Positions 34,067 through 43,079 of a stretch of 64,000 nt of DNA are shown here, piece after piece. The stretch covers positions 1 to 64,000 of the forward strand of contig NZ_JALLPO010000004.1 of assembly GCF_023276435.1 (NCBI RefSeq), in the 5' to 3' direction. Numbering within the stretch: position 1 is the first letter of the stretch; the number at the start of each line of letters is the position of its first letter. Under the pieces are notes generated by a model. The model worked only from the letters and a program-made list of their open reading frames with translations, made no database searches and had not been told where the DNA came from. Position numbers and translations under genes: made by a program. The DNA comes from Sphaerisporangium perillae. Its GTDB lineage: Bacteria; Actinomycetota; Actinomycetes; Streptosporangiales; Streptosporangiaceae.

Positions 34067-35742
34067 GCCGCCCCGCCGCCGTGTCCGAGCCGCAGGCCGG
34101 GGGGGCCACCGACTGGGTGGTCTGCCGGGCCTGCGGGCGTCTGCTGTACGCCAAGCGCCTGGCCCGCAACCTGCGCGTGTGTCCCGAATGCGGGTCGCAC
34201 CACCGCCTCACCGCCGGGCAGCGCCTGGAACAGCTGCTGGATCCGGGCAGCCGCGTCGACCTGGGCTTTCCCGTGCCGCAGGGCGACCCCCTCGGGTTCG
34301 TCGACACCAAGCCCTACCCGCAGCGGCTCAGCGAGGCCAGGAGCGGCACGGGGCTGGAAGAGGCGGTGGTGTGCGTCCGCGGCGCGATCGAAGGCGTCCC
34401 GCTCATCGCCGCGGTCATGGACTTCCGGTTCATGGGCGGCAGCCTCGGCAACGCGGTCGGCGAGCTCATCGCCTCGGCGGCGGAGACGGCGCTGAGCGAG
34501 CGCCTCCCGCTGCTGATCGTCACCGCGTCCGGCGGCGCGCGCATGCAGGAGGGCGTCATCGCGCTGATGCAGATGGCCAAGACCAGCCAGGCGCTGCGAG
34601 AGCTCGACGAGGCCGGCATCCCGACGATCTCGCTGATCACCGACCCCACCTTCGGCGGGGTCGCCGCCTCGTTCGCGACCCTGTGCGACGTCATCGTCGC
34701 CGAACCGGGCGCGCGGCTCGGCTTCGCGGGACCACGCGTGATCGAGCAGACGACCAGGGAGAAGCTGCCGGAGGGGTTCCAGACGGCGGAGTTCCTGCTC
34801 AGGAACGGCATGATCGACCTGGTGCGGCGCCGCGCGGAGCTGCGCCCGGCAATCGCTCATCTGCTCGCCGCTGGCACCCGGCGGCCCTCCGGACGCCGCG
34901 CCGTGGCCGAGCCGCGGATCGTGCGCGACCCCACCCTGGTCCCGGAGCGTGACGCCTGGGAGGCGGTCCAGCACGCCCGCGACCTGCGCCGCCCGACCAC
35001 GCTGGAGTACATCTCCCTGATGCTCGACGGCTTCGAGGAACTGCGGGGCGACCGGGTCTCGGGGGACTGCCCGGCCATCGTGGGCGGGATCGGCCGCATG
35101 GCCGGCATCCCGCTGGTCCTGATCGGCTACCAGAAGGGCCACACGATCGCCGAGTTGTCGGCGCGCAACTTCGGCATGCCGGTGCCCGCCGGGTACCGCA
35201 AGTCGGCGCGCCTGATGCGGCTCGCGGCCAAGCTCGGCCTGCCGGTCGTCACCCTCGTCGACACTCCCGGCGCCGATCCCGGCGTCAAGGCGGAGCAGGG
35301 CGGGCAGGCGGTGGCCATCGGGGAGAACCTGCGCCTGATGGCCGGACTGCCCGTCCCGATCGTGGCGGTCGTCACGGGGGAGGGCGGGAGCGGCGGAGCG
35401 CTCGCCCTGACCGTGGCCGACGAGGTGCTCGCCTTCTCCGGCGCGGTGTACTCCGTGATCAGCCCCGAGGGCTGCGCCGCCATCCTGTGGCGCGACGCGG
35501 CGGCGGCGCCGCGGGCCGCCGAGGCGCTCCGGATCGGCGCGCGCCACCTGCTGGAGCTCGGTGTGGCGGACGGGGTGATCCCCGAACCGCCGGGCGGCGC
35601 CCAGAGCGACGCGGCCGCGGCCGCGGCCGCCCTGCGTGCCGCCCTGGTCGCACGGCTGGAGGAACTGATGAGTCACGACATCGCCGGCCTGCTGTCGCGC
35701 AGGCGGGCCCGTATCCGCGCCTTCGGCCGGGTCCCGGCATGA
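34063..35742 (+). CDS. accDA: Acetyl-CoA carboxylase carboxyltransferase, fused beta-alpha subunits
   Basis: A 559-residue protein. The N-terminal half is AccD-like, with a four-Cys zinc ribbon (VCRACGRL and RVCPECGSH) and the [10 protein letters not shown] crotonase-type oxyanion region. The C-terminal half (from about 290) is AccA-like, with [20 protein letters not shown] and [12 protein letters not shown], and [11 protein letters not shown]. It transfers CO2 from carboxybiotin to acetyl-CoA, giving the malonyl-CoA extender. GTG start, overlapping the ACP stop. Confidence 0.95.
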   Translation: MSRPAAVSEPQAGGATDWVVCRACGRLLYAKRLARNLRVCPECGSHHRLTAGQRLEQLLDPGSRVDLGFPVPQGDPLGFVDTKPYPQRLSEARSGTGLEEAVVCVRGAIEGVPLIAAVMDFRFMGGSLGNAVGELIASAAETALSERLPLLIVTASGGARMQEGVIALMQMAKTSQALRELDEAGIPTISLITDPTFGGVAASFATLCDVIVAEPGARLGFAGPRVIEQTTREKLPEGFQTAEFLLRNGMIDLVRRRAELRPAIAHLLAAGTRRPSGRRAVAEPRIVRDPTLVPERDAWEAVQHARDLRRPTTLEYISLMLDGFEELRGDRVSGDCPAIVGGIGRMAGIPLVLIGYQKGHTIAELSARNFGMPVPAGYRKSARLMRLAAKLGLPVVTLVDTPGADPGVKAEQGGQAVAIGENLRLMAGLPVPIVAVVTGEGGSGGALALTVADEVLAFSGAVYSVISPEGCAAILWRDAAAAPRAAEALRIGARHLLELGVADGVIPEPPGGAQSDAAAAAAALRAALVARLEELMSHDIAGLLSRRRARIRAFGRVPA

Positions 35743-36209
35743 CGGCGGCCGATCCCGACCGCCTGCTCGCGGCGGATCCCGACCGCGTGCTGGCGGCCGT
35801 CTGCCGCAGCATGGCCGACCTGGTGGCGGTGGCGCGCTCGCCGCTGCGGCGCGTCTCGCTGCGCGTGGGGGACATCGCGGTGGAGATGGAGTGGCCGCGG
35901 GAGGCGGGCCGGGCGGCGCCCGCCGGCGGCGAGCCGCCGTCCGCGGCCCAGCCGGAGGCCTACCACCACCTCTGCGCGCCGATGGTGGGCACGTGTTACC
36001 TGGCGCCGGAGCCGGGGGCCAAACCCTTCGTCGGCGAGGGGGACCTGGTCGAGGCGGGCCAGCAGGTGGCGATTCTGGAGGCGATGAAGCTGATGACCCC
36101 GGTGGAGGCGGACCGGGCGGGGCGCGTCGCCCTGATCCTCGTCTCGGACGGCACCCGGGTGGAGTACGGCACGCCGCTCATCGCCCTGATCCCGGCGGAC
36201 GCCTCATGA
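35739..36209 (+). CDS. accB: Biotin carboxyl carrier protein
   Basis: A 156-residue BCCP. The biotinylation site is Lys117 in the EAMKLM motif, followed by the usual Gly-rich end of the lipoyl/biotinyl domain ([16 protein letters not shown]). The N-terminal 75 residues are the less conserved linker. It shuttles carboxybiotin between the carboxylase at 36206 and the carboxyltransferase at 34063, with ATGA overlaps on both sides. Confidence 0.95.
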   Translation: MTAADPDRLLAADPDRVLAAVCRSMADLVAVARSPLRRVSLRVGDIAVEMEWPREAGRAAPAGGEPPSAAQPEAYHHLCAPMVGTCYLAPEPGAKPFVGEGDLVEAGQQVAILEAMKLMTPVEADRAGRVALILVSDGTRVEYGTPLIALIPADAS

Positions 36210-37582
36210 CCGCCCACGGCATGTTCCGCACGGTCCTCGTCGCCAACCGGGGCGAGATCGCGCTGCGGATCGTCCGGGCGTGCAGGGAGATGGGGATCCG
36301 CAGCGTCGCCGTCCACTCCACGGCCGATCGCGACTCGAGCGCGGTGTCCGCCGCCGACGAGGCGGTCTGCATCGGCCCCGAGCCGGCCAGGGACAGCTAC
36401 CTGAACATCCCGGCGATCATGGAGGCCGCGTCGCGCACGGGGGCCGACGCCATCCACCCCGGCTACGGGTTCCTGTCCGAGGACCCCGACTTCGCCGAGG
36501 TCTGCGACAAGGAGGGCGTCGTCTTCATCGGGCCGCCCGCGTCGGTGCTCGCGCGGCTCGGCGACAAGTCGAGCGCCCGCGCCCTCATGGCCGACGCCGG
36601 CCTGCCGCTGCTGCCCGGCAGCATGGCCCCGCTCGCGAGCATGGAGGCGGCCAAGCGGGCCGCCGGGCGGATCGGCTACCCGCTGATGATCAAAGCGGTC
36701 GCCGGGGGCGGCGGGCGGGGGATGCGGATCGCCCGCGAGCCGGGAGAGCTGGCGGCGGCCTACACGGAGGCCCGCGGCGAGGCGCAGGCGCTCTTCGGAG
36801 ACGGCCGGGTCTACCTCGAGCGCTTCCTTCCGTCCGCCCGGCACATCGAGGTGCAGATCCTCTGCGACGGTCACGGCAACGCCGTCTCGCTCGGAGAACG
36901 CGACTGCACGGTGCAGCGCCGCAGGCAGAAGCTCATCGAGGAGGGCCCGGCGCCGGGCCTGCCCTCCGAGGTGCTGGAGGAGATCAGGCGGGCGGCGGTG
37001 CACGGCGCCCGGGCGGCGGGATACGTCGGGGCGGGCACCGTGGAGTTCCTCCTGGCCCCGGACGGCCGGTTCTCCTTCATGGAGGTCAACGCGCGCATCC
37101 AGGTGGAGCACCCGGTCACCGAGATGCTGACCGGCGTCGACCTGGTCCAGGAGCAGATCAGGATCGCCGCCGGTCATCCGCTGGAGTTCGGGCAGGACCA
37201 GGTCCATCCCCGTGGGGCCGTCATCGAATGCCGCGTCAACGCGGAGGATCCGGCCAGGGGCTTCGCGCCGGCGCCGGGGGTGCTCGCGTGCTTCTCGCCG
37301 CCGGCCGGCCCGTTCGTCCGGGTCGACACGCACGCCTTCCCGGGCCTGCGCGTCTCACCGGCCTATGACCCGCTGCTGGCCAAGGTGATCGTGTGGGCGC
37401 CCGACCGGGCCAGGGCGATCGGGCGCATGCGACGGGCGCTGGCGGAGTTCCGCGTGTCGGGCCCCGGAGTGGCGACGACGACCGGATTCCTGCGCCGGGT
37501 GCTCGACGATCCGTCGTTCCGCGACGCGACCCACTCGACGTCCCTGGTGGACGAGCTGCTCAAGGCGGACAGTGGTGACTGA
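36206..37582 (+). CDS. accC: Acetyl-CoA carboxylase biotin carboxylase subunit
   Basis: A 458-residue ATP-grasp enzyme: VLVANRGEIALRIVRACREMG, AIHPGYGFLSED, IKAVAGGGGRGMR (ATP loop), LGERDCTVQRRRQKLIEEGP, and FMEVNARIQVEHPVTE. It carboxylates biotin on the BCCP. It is the last gene of the minimal PKS operon (31285-37582) and ends 19 bp from the convergent SARP gene. Confidence 0.96.
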   Translation: MTAHGMFRTVLVANRGEIALRIVRACREMGIRSVAVHSTADRDSSAVSAADEAVCIGPEPARDSYLNIPAIMEAASRTGADAIHPGYGFLSEDPDFAEVCDKEGVVFIGPPASVLARLGDKSSARALMADAGLPLLPGSMAPLASMEAAKRAAGRIGYPLMIKAVAGGGGRGMRIAREPGELAAAYTEARGEAQALFGDGRVYLERFLPSARHIEVQILCDGHGNAVSLGERDCTVQRRRQKLIEEGPAPGLPSEVLEEIRRAAVHGARAAGYVGAGTVEFLLAPDGRFSFMEVNARIQVEHPVTEMLTGVDLVQEQIRIAAGHPLEFGQDQVHPRGAVIECRVNAEDPARGFAPAPGVLACFSPPAGPFVRVDTHAFPGLRVSPAYDPLLAKVIVWAPDRARAIGRMRRALAEFRVSGPGVATTTGFLRRVLDDPSFRDATHSTSLVDELLKADSGD

Positions 37583-37600
37583 GGGCGGCTCGGGCCGGGG

Positions 37601-38413
37601 TCACCGGGCGGCCAGCGAGGAGGTGGCCACCACTTCCGCGGAGCGGTACATCAGCGCGCGGGTGCCGGTCCTCAGCACATCTTCGTGTGCGTGCTGCAGC
37701 TCGGGCGAGGGGTCCAGGCCCAGCTCCTCGCTGAGCAGGCCGCGGGCGTTCTGGTAGGCGTGCAGGGCGTCGCTGCGGCGCCCGCATCTGTTCAAGGCGA
37801 CGATCAGCTGTGCGTGGAACCACTCGTTGAACGGATGGGTGGTAACGAGCGCCCTCAGCTCCGCGATGAGCTCATGATGGTGCCCCAATTCCATTTCCGC
37901 TTCTATTCGAAGCTGCAGCGCGGCGATCCGTCTTTCTTCGAGATGAATCGCATAACCGTGCAGTAACCGTCCGTAGTTGACGTTGGAAAGCGGTGCTCCG
38001 CGCCACAGGGCCAAGGCGTCGGCCGTTTTCTCGGCGGCACCCGCGGTAAGTCCGTCGTTACGCAGCGCTCGGGCCTGGCCGACGAGGGTTTCGAAGGTGA
38101 GGTAGTCGGTCTCACCGAATTCGACGCGGAATATGTATCCCGGCGGCGAGGTGGCGAGCATCCGGTTGGCGGCCGCCTCGCCCAGCTCGCGGGAGAAGGA
38201 CTTCCTGAGCTGGTAAATGTAGGTCTGCGCGGTCGTGACCGCGCTGTGCGGGGGATGGTCGTCCCAGAGTTCCTCGATTATCGAGTCCAGGCTCACCACC
38301 TGGTTGGCGCGCATCAGCAGCAGCGCCAGAACCTGCCTTTGCTTGCTCGAGGTGGGCGTGCAGACCCGGCCCTCGCCGACCACTTCGAGCGGACCTAATA
38401 GATTGAATCTCAC
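37601..38413 (-). CDS. SARP-family pathway-specific activator (AfsR/DnrI/RedD type)
   Basis: A 270-residue regulator: an N-terminal OmpR-like winged helix (VRFNLLGPLEVVGEGR, SSKQRQVLALLLMRANQVVS, ELWDDHPPHSAVTTAQTYIY) followed by a bacterial transcriptional activation (BTAD) domain with ERRIAALQLRIEAEMELGHH. I use GTG 38413, preceded by GGAGG; the longer in-frame extension has no family similarity. Such proteins bind TCGAG-type direct repeats next to the -35 region, and matching repeats occur at seven places in this cluster. Confidence 0.92.
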   Translation of the reverse strand: MRFNLLGPLEVVGEGRVCTPTSSKQRQVLALLLMRANQVVSLDSIIEELWDDHPPHSAVTTAQTYIYQLRKSFSRELGEAAANRMLATSPPGYIFRVEFGETDYLTFETLVGQARALRNDGLTAGAAEKTADALALWRGAPLSNVNYGRLLHGYAIHLEERRIAALQLRIEAEMELGHHHELIAELRALVTTHPFNEWFHAQLIVALNRCGRRSDALHAYQNARGLLSEELGLDPSPELQHAHEDVLRTGTRALMYRSAEVVATSSLAAR

Positions 38414-38670
38414 CGGAACCTCCAAAGACGAGTGCGATGCCGGATTACCGGCAGCCCTGCGCGGAGCTCCTGACCGCGTGTCAAACGTAGTTCGGGCATA
38501 AATAGGGGTCAATGAGGGGGTGTCAGTCTTAGGAAATAATTAAGATGTCAGAATCGCGTTACGAAGTGTGGTCGGCGGCCTCCGGCGCGTTGTGAGAACG
38601 GACGGCGGCGTCCGGCCGCCGGCGCCCGCGCTCCCGCGCCCCGGGGGGCGGGCCGCGGAATCGCCTCCTC

Positions 38671-38729
38671 TCGATCGGGGCTCAAGGAGCGCCCGAGGAC
38701 CGGCTGCGAGGTTCGGGATGCCGGTCGAA
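38671..38729. promoter_or_regulatory. SARP-type binding repeats upstream of the ligase-oxygenase gene
   Basis: TCGAT (38671), TCAAG (38682) and CCGAG (38693) follow at exact 11-bp steps. TCGGG (38713) and TCGAA (38725) lie nearby, 12 bp apart. The match to TCGAG is weaker than at 31138. The 346-base space between the SARP gene and 38760 contains no other gene that I can support; bases 38430-38570 are clearly richer in A and T. Confidence 0.5.
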
Positions 38730-38759
38730 CCAGCGGTTGGAGCATGGGAGGCGTCCACC

Positions 38760-40664
38760 ATGTCGATCTCGGAGTCGCACGCGCTCAGGCTCAGCGTCGC
38801 GGAGGGGGAGCCCCTCGCGTCCATCGGCGCCGACATCGGCGGACCCCGGGTCGACGACCTGCTCCGCAGGGCCGCCGAGCGGGCGCCGGAGCGTCCGGCG
38901 CTGCGGGCGGCAGGGGGCGACCTCACCTACGCGGAACTGGACGCCGAGGTGGACCGCTGTGCCGCCGTGCTGGCCGGGCTGGGCGCCGGGCCGGACCAGG
39001 TCGTCGCGATCGCCGCGGCGCTGGCCCCGGTCTTCGCGATCGGCTACTACGCGATCTCGCGCGCCGGCGCCGTCAGCGTGCCGGTGAACCCGCTGCTGCG
39101 CGCGGAGGGGCTCGAGCACGTGCTGCGGACCTCGGGCGCCGTGGTGGCGATCCTGACCCCCGAGGTCCACGCCGTGCTCGCACCCGCACGCGACCGGCTG
39201 CCGCTGCTGCGGCACGTCCTGCTGACCCGCCCCGACCCCGAGGCCCCTGAGGCCGTCGTGCTGCGGGAACGGATGGCGCGGGTCACGACGGGGCCGGCGC
39301 CGGCCGCGCGGGACGCCGAAGACGTGGCGTCGATCCTGTTCACCAGCGGCACGACGGGGGCACCCAAGGCCGTGCGGCTGACCCATCGCAACCTGACGGT
39401 CAACGCCGCCCAGACCGCACACGCCCACGGGCTCACCGCCGACTCGGTGATTTTCAACTATCTGCCGACCTTCCACCTGATGCACCTGAACATCGCCACC
39501 CATGCCGGATGCGCGCAGATCCTGCACGCGGACCCGGACGTGGCCGCCTCCACCGAGACGGCCCGCCGGTACGGCGTCACGCACTACTACAGCCTGCCGA
39601 TGCGGCTGTCCAGGCTCGCGGCCGACCCGAACCTCGCGGACCTGCGGCTCACCGGCGTCCACGCGATCCTCTCGGGCGGCTCCGCCCTGCCGCCGCCGGT
39701 GACGGCCAGGCTGGCCGGGCACTTCGGCGTCCCCGTGGTGCAGGGGTACGGCCTCGCGGAGGCCTCGCCGCAGACCCACTTCGACCGGCCGGCGGCCCCC
39801 GTGGCGGGGTCGTGCGGACCGCCCTCGGCCGGCACCGGGTGCCGCGTCGTGGACGTGGACGCGCGCCACGTCCTGCCGGTGGGAGACAAGGGCGAGATCC
39901 AGGTGCGCGGTCCGCAGCTCATGAAGGGCTACCTGGGGGAGGAGCCTTCGGCCCACCTGGACGGCGAGGGCTGGTTCTCCACCGGGGACATCGGCGTGAT
40001 GGACGCGGAGGGCCGCCTGTTCGTGGTCGACCGCCTCAAAGACGTCTTCAAGTGCGACAACTTCCTGGTCTCGCCCACCGAGATCGAGCGGGTGCTCGCG
40101 CGGCACCCCGCCGTCGCCGACTGCGTGGTCGTGGACCGCCCCGACGAGTTCAGCGGCGCCGTCGCCTGCGCCCTGGTCGTCTCCCGTGACCCCGAGACCG
40201 GCGCCGCCGAGCTCGCGGAGTTCGTGAACGGCCAGCTCCCCTACTACCAGCACCTGCGGCACGTGGAGCTGGTCGACGCCATCCCGCGTTCCCAGAACGG
40301 CAAGATCCAGCGCCGCGAACTGCGCGCCCTGGTCCTGGACCGGCCCGATCCCACCGTGGCACCGAAGAGAGAGGCAAGGACCGTGGTCACCATCATCAAC
40401 AAGCTCACCGTCACCGGAGACCCCGTGGAGTTCGAGCAGCTGCTCGGGAAGATCACCAGCTACATGAAGAGCCGTCCCGGCTTCGTGAGTCACCGCCTCT
40501 ACCGCTCGCTCAAGAACTCCAACGTGTTCGTCGAGACCGGAGAGTGGGAGGACATGGCGTCACACCAGCAGGCCATGATGGGCAGCGGGTTCCAGGAGAT
40601 CCTCCCGGAACTGATCAAGCACGCCACCGCGGACATCGACCTCTACCAGACGGTGGAGGAGTGA
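38760..40664 (+). CDS. Acyl-CoA ligase fused to an antibiotic-biosynthesis monooxygenase (ABM) domain
   Basis: A 634-residue two-domain protein. Residues about 30-535 are an ANL-superfamily adenylate-forming ligase: ILFTSGTTGAPKAVRLTHRN (P-loop), VQGYGLAEASPQTH, GWFSTGDIG, and IPRSQNGKIQRRE with the catalytic Lys. Residues 542-634 are an ABM ferredoxin-like barrel (VTIINKLTVTGDPVEFEQLL, ETGEWEDMASHQQAM), the fold of cofactor-free anthrone oxygenases such as ActVA-Orf6. The second domain starts at a GTG (40383) preceded by GAGAGGCAAGG, so it might also be made alone. The ligase may activate a starter or side-chain acid, and the ABM domain may form a quinone. Confidence 0.9.
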   Translation: MSISESHALRLSVAEGEPLASIGADIGGPRVDDLLRRAAERAPERPALRAAGGDLTYAELDAEVDRCAAVLAGLGAGPDQVVAIAAALAPVFAIGYYAISRAGAVSVPVNPLLRAEGLEHVLRTSGAVVAILTPEVHAVLAPARDRLPLLRHVLLTRPDPEAPEAVVLRERMARVTTGPAPAARDAEDVASILFTSGTTGAPKAVRLTHRNLTVNAAQTAHAHGLTADSVIFNYLPTFHLMHLNIATHAGCAQILHADPDVAASTETARRYGVTHYYSLPMRLSRLAADPNLADLRLTGVHAILSGGSALPPPVTARLAGHFGVPVVQGYGLAEASPQTHFDRPAAPVAGSCGPPSAGTGCRVVDVDARHVLPVGDKGEIQVRGPQLMKGYLGEEPSAHLDGEGWFSTGDIGVMDAEGRLFVVDRLKDVFKCDNFLVSPTEIERVLARHPAVADCVVVDRPDEFSGAVACALVVSRDPETGAAELAEFVNGQLPYYQHLRHVELVDAIPRSQNGKIQRRELRALVLDRPDPTVAPKREARTVVTIINKLTVTGDPVEFEQLLGKITSYMKSRPGFVSHRLYRSLKNSNVFVETGEWEDMASHQQAMMGSGFQEILPELIKHATADIDLYQTVEE

Positions 40665-40668
40665 CCGG

Positions 40669-41697
40669 ATGACCACCGACGCCGGGCTCCACACGGTGAT
40701 GCTCATGCGGGAGCTCGCGCTCAGCGCGGGTTACGCGGGCATCCTGCGCGCCGCGGCCGAGCTGCGGCTCGCGGACGCGCTTGGCGAGGCCCCCGCCACG
40801 GTCACCGAACTGGCCCTGGAGGTGGACGCCGACCCCGAGGCGCTGGCCCGCCTGCTGCGCGCGCTGGCCTGCCACGGCGTCTTCGCCGAGGACGGCCAGG
40901 GGCGCTACACGCACACCGAGACCTCCAGGCTGCTACGGGCCGACGCGCCGCGCAGCATGCTGTACATGGTCCTTTGGGCCACCGAGCCCTGGACGTGGGC
41001 GGTGTGGGGCCGGCTCGCCGACGCGGTACGCCTGGGCGGGGAGGTGTTCACCGACGTCCACGGGAAGGACTTCTTCACCCACCTGCACGAGGACGCCCCC
41101 GAGTCGGCGCAGGTGTTCGACCGGGCCATGACGCAGTCGAGCGTCATGTCGGCGCGGATGGTGGCCGAGCTCCTCGACCTTTCGGGCGCGGGCGTCGTCG
41201 CCGACATCGCGGGCGGGCAGGGCTACCTGCTCGCCACCCTCCTGGAACGCCACCCGGATCTGCGCGGGGTGCTGTTCGACCTGCCCAACGTGCTGCTGAA
41301 CCCCGATCCCCGGCTGGCGGAGGGCGGAGCCCTGGCCGGCCGCGCGCGGCTCGTGCCCGGGGACCTCCGCGAGTCCGTCACCCCCGGCGCCGACGTCTAC
41401 GTGCTGAAGAACATCCTGGAACTGGAGGACGAGAGCACGGTGCGCGCCCTGCGCAACGTCAGGGCCGCGGCGCGCCCCGGCGCCCGCGTCGTGGTCATCG
41501 AGAACCTGGTCGACGGAAGCCCGGAGATGAAGTTCGCCACCGCCATGGACCTGCTCCTGCTGCTGAACGTCGGCGGGCGCAGGCACACCAAGGACGGGCT
41601 GATCGGTCTGATCGGGCAGGCCGGGCTGCGGGTCACCGGCGTCCGCCCCGTCGGGCCGTACCTGCACATGATCGAGAGCTCCGTGCCGCACTGGTGA
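40669..41697 (+). CDS. SAM-dependent O-methyltransferase (DnrK/TcmO-like)
   Basis: A 342-residue protein with an N-terminal helical dimerisation domain (LHTVMLMRELALSAGYAGIL) and a C-terminal Rossmann domain with SAM loop VVADIAGGQGYLLATLLERH. ENLVDGSPEMKFATAMDLLL and a late LHMIESSVPHW follow. It would methylate a phenolic hydroxyl of the polyketide. It starts four bases after the ligase-oxygenase stop. In this family some members lost methylation and act as hydroxylases, which cannot be excluded here. Confidence 0.9.
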   Translation: MTTDAGLHTVMLMRELALSAGYAGILRAAAELRLADALGEAPATVTELALEVDADPEALARLLRALACHGVFAEDGQGRYTHTETSRLLRADAPRSMLYMVLWATEPWTWAVWGRLADAVRLGGEVFTDVHGKDFFTHLHEDAPESAQVFDRAMTQSSVMSARMVAELLDLSGAGVVADIAGGQGYLLATLLERHPDLRGVLFDLPNVLLNPDPRLAEGGALAGRARLVPGDLRESVTPGADVYVLKNILELEDESTVRALRNVRAAARPGARVVVIENLVDGSPEMKFATAMDLLLLLNVGGRRHTKDGLIGLIGQAGLRVTGVRPVGPYLHMIESSVPHW

Positions 41698-41717
41698 TCC
41701 CCGCGGCACCGGCGCAT

Positions 41718-41755
41718 GGAGGGGCGGGCACGAGCGATCGTGCCCGCCCTCCCCA
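41718..41755. terminator. Bidirectional hairpin between convergent genes
   Basis: GGGCGGGCACGA (41722-41733) pairs perfectly with TCGTGCCCGCCC (41738-41749) across a 4-base loop, and extends further with one bulged G. It lies between the methyltransferase and the convergent flavin monooxygenase. Confidence 0.75.
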
Positions 41756-41809
41756 TGGGCGCCACGAGGACGTGGCCGTGAGAGCCGGGAAGGCCCGGCG
41801 GGGGAGGGC

Positions 41810-43039
41810 TCAGGCCGGGCCGGGGGCGAACAGCTCCGAGGAGATCCGGATCGCCGGGTCGCCGTAGGCGATCTTCCTGAGCATCAAGCGGTAGACCGGC
41901 GACCGCGAGACCAGCCCCGCGAGCACCGGCCGTACGACCGAGACGAACCCGCCGGTGGAGAGCATGACCCTGCTCTGCGCGCGCTGGATCCTCGTCATGC
42001 TGTCGATGGGCGGCCTGCGGCCGGCGGTGAAGGCGCCGAGGAAGGCGGCGCTCGCATCACGGTTCCGCAGCGAGGCCAGCAGGATGGGGTGCAGGGCGAC
42101 CGCGTCCTGGACGGCGAGGTTGATGCCCTGCGCGCCGATGGGGCTGTGGGTGTGCGCGCTGTCGCCGATCAGCACCAGCCCGTCCCGCACCCACCGCTCG
42201 GCGCTCCCGGCGAACACGTCGAGCAGGGTCAGGTCGCTGAGAGCGCCGATGTGCGATCTCACCAGCCCGGTGTACTCGGGGATCGCCGCGCAGATCTGTT
42301 CCTTGACGTGGTCCACGCCCTCCGCGGCGATGCTCCCGTACCCCTTGTGCGGGAGTGTCCAGCCGACCTGCACGCCGTCCGGCACCGAGGCGTAGGTCAG
42401 GACCGGGTTGCCGCCGGCCAGGAACACCCTGACCACGCGGGGCGCCCGGTCGCCGGCCGGCAGCTTGAACCACAGCACGTCCTGGTCGAAGACGTCCAGG
42501 CGGGTGTAGCCGATCCCGGCGAGGCGCCGCACCTTGGAGTACCTGCCGTCCGCGCCGACGACGCAGTGCGCGAGGACCGCGTGCCGCTCGCCCCGCCCCT
42601 CGCACAGCGCGCCCCGCACCGCCCCGGCCTCCTCCAGCAGGCCCGTGACCCGGCTGCCGCCGAGGTAGGTGAACTCCTCGAACGCGAGGCAGCGGTCCAG
42701 GAGCTCCTGCAGCAGGTGCCGCTGCGGGATGCTGAGCAGGCAGTTGTACGGCCCGGGCAGCCGGCGGTAGTCGCCGTCGAGCAGCACCCTGCCCCGGTCC
42801 ACGAGCTGGAAGCCGTCGTGCTCGTGGCAGCCGCGCTCACGGGCGCCGGCGAGGACGCCGAGGGCGTCCAGCACGGCCATCCCGCCGGGCTGCAGGATCT
42901 CGCCCCGGTACTCGCGGTCGAAGGAGGACGACCGCTCGATCAGGGTGACGCGCGTGCCCGAGCGCAGCAGGGTCAGCGCCAGCGTCAGCCCCGCGGGGCC
43001 GCCGCCGACGACGCAGAAGTCGGTCTGGATGTCGGTCAA
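41810..43039 (-). CDS. FAD-dependent monooxygenase (PHBH fold, short form)
   Basis: A 409-residue class A flavoprotein. FCVVGGGPAGLTLALTLLRS carries GxGxxG, VVGADGRYSKVRRLAG the DG motif, and LVLIGDSAHTHSPIGAQGIN the GD motif. It lacks the thioredoxin-like C-terminal domain of the hydroxylase at 29444, and has no WxWxIP motif, so it is not a flavin halogenase. It is the last gene of a minus-strand group of five tailoring genes (46462 down to 41810). It probably hydroxylates or epoxidises the aromatic core. Confidence 0.88.
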   Translation of the reverse strand: MTDIQTDFCVVGGGPAGLTLALTLLRSGTRVTLIERSSSFDREYRGEILQPGGMAVLDALGVLAGARERGCHEHDGFQLVDRGRVLLDGDYRRLPGPYNCLLSIPQRHLLQELLDRCLAFEEFTYLGGSRVTGLLEEAGAVRGALCEGRGERHAVLAHCVVGADGRYSKVRRLAGIGYTRLDVFDQDVLWFKLPAGDRAPRVVRVFLAGGNPVLTYASVPDGVQVGWTLPHKGYGSIAAEGVDHVKEQICAAIPEYTGLVRSHIGALSDLTLLDVFAGSAERWVRDGLVLIGDSAHTHSPIGAQGINLAVQDAVALHPILLASLRNRDASAAFLGAFTAGRRPPIDSMTRIQRAQSRVMLSTGGFVSVVRPVLAGLVSRSPVYRLMLRKIAYGDPAIRISSELFAPGPA

Positions 43040-43079
43040 CGACGTTCCTTCCGTAGCCGGGCCGCGGGCAGGGAACGGT

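Noticed and set aside
41810-43039. Flavin-dependent halogenase
   Set aside because: The WxWxIP motif and the conserved Lys context of halogenases are absent; the sequence fits a short PHBH-type monooxygenase.
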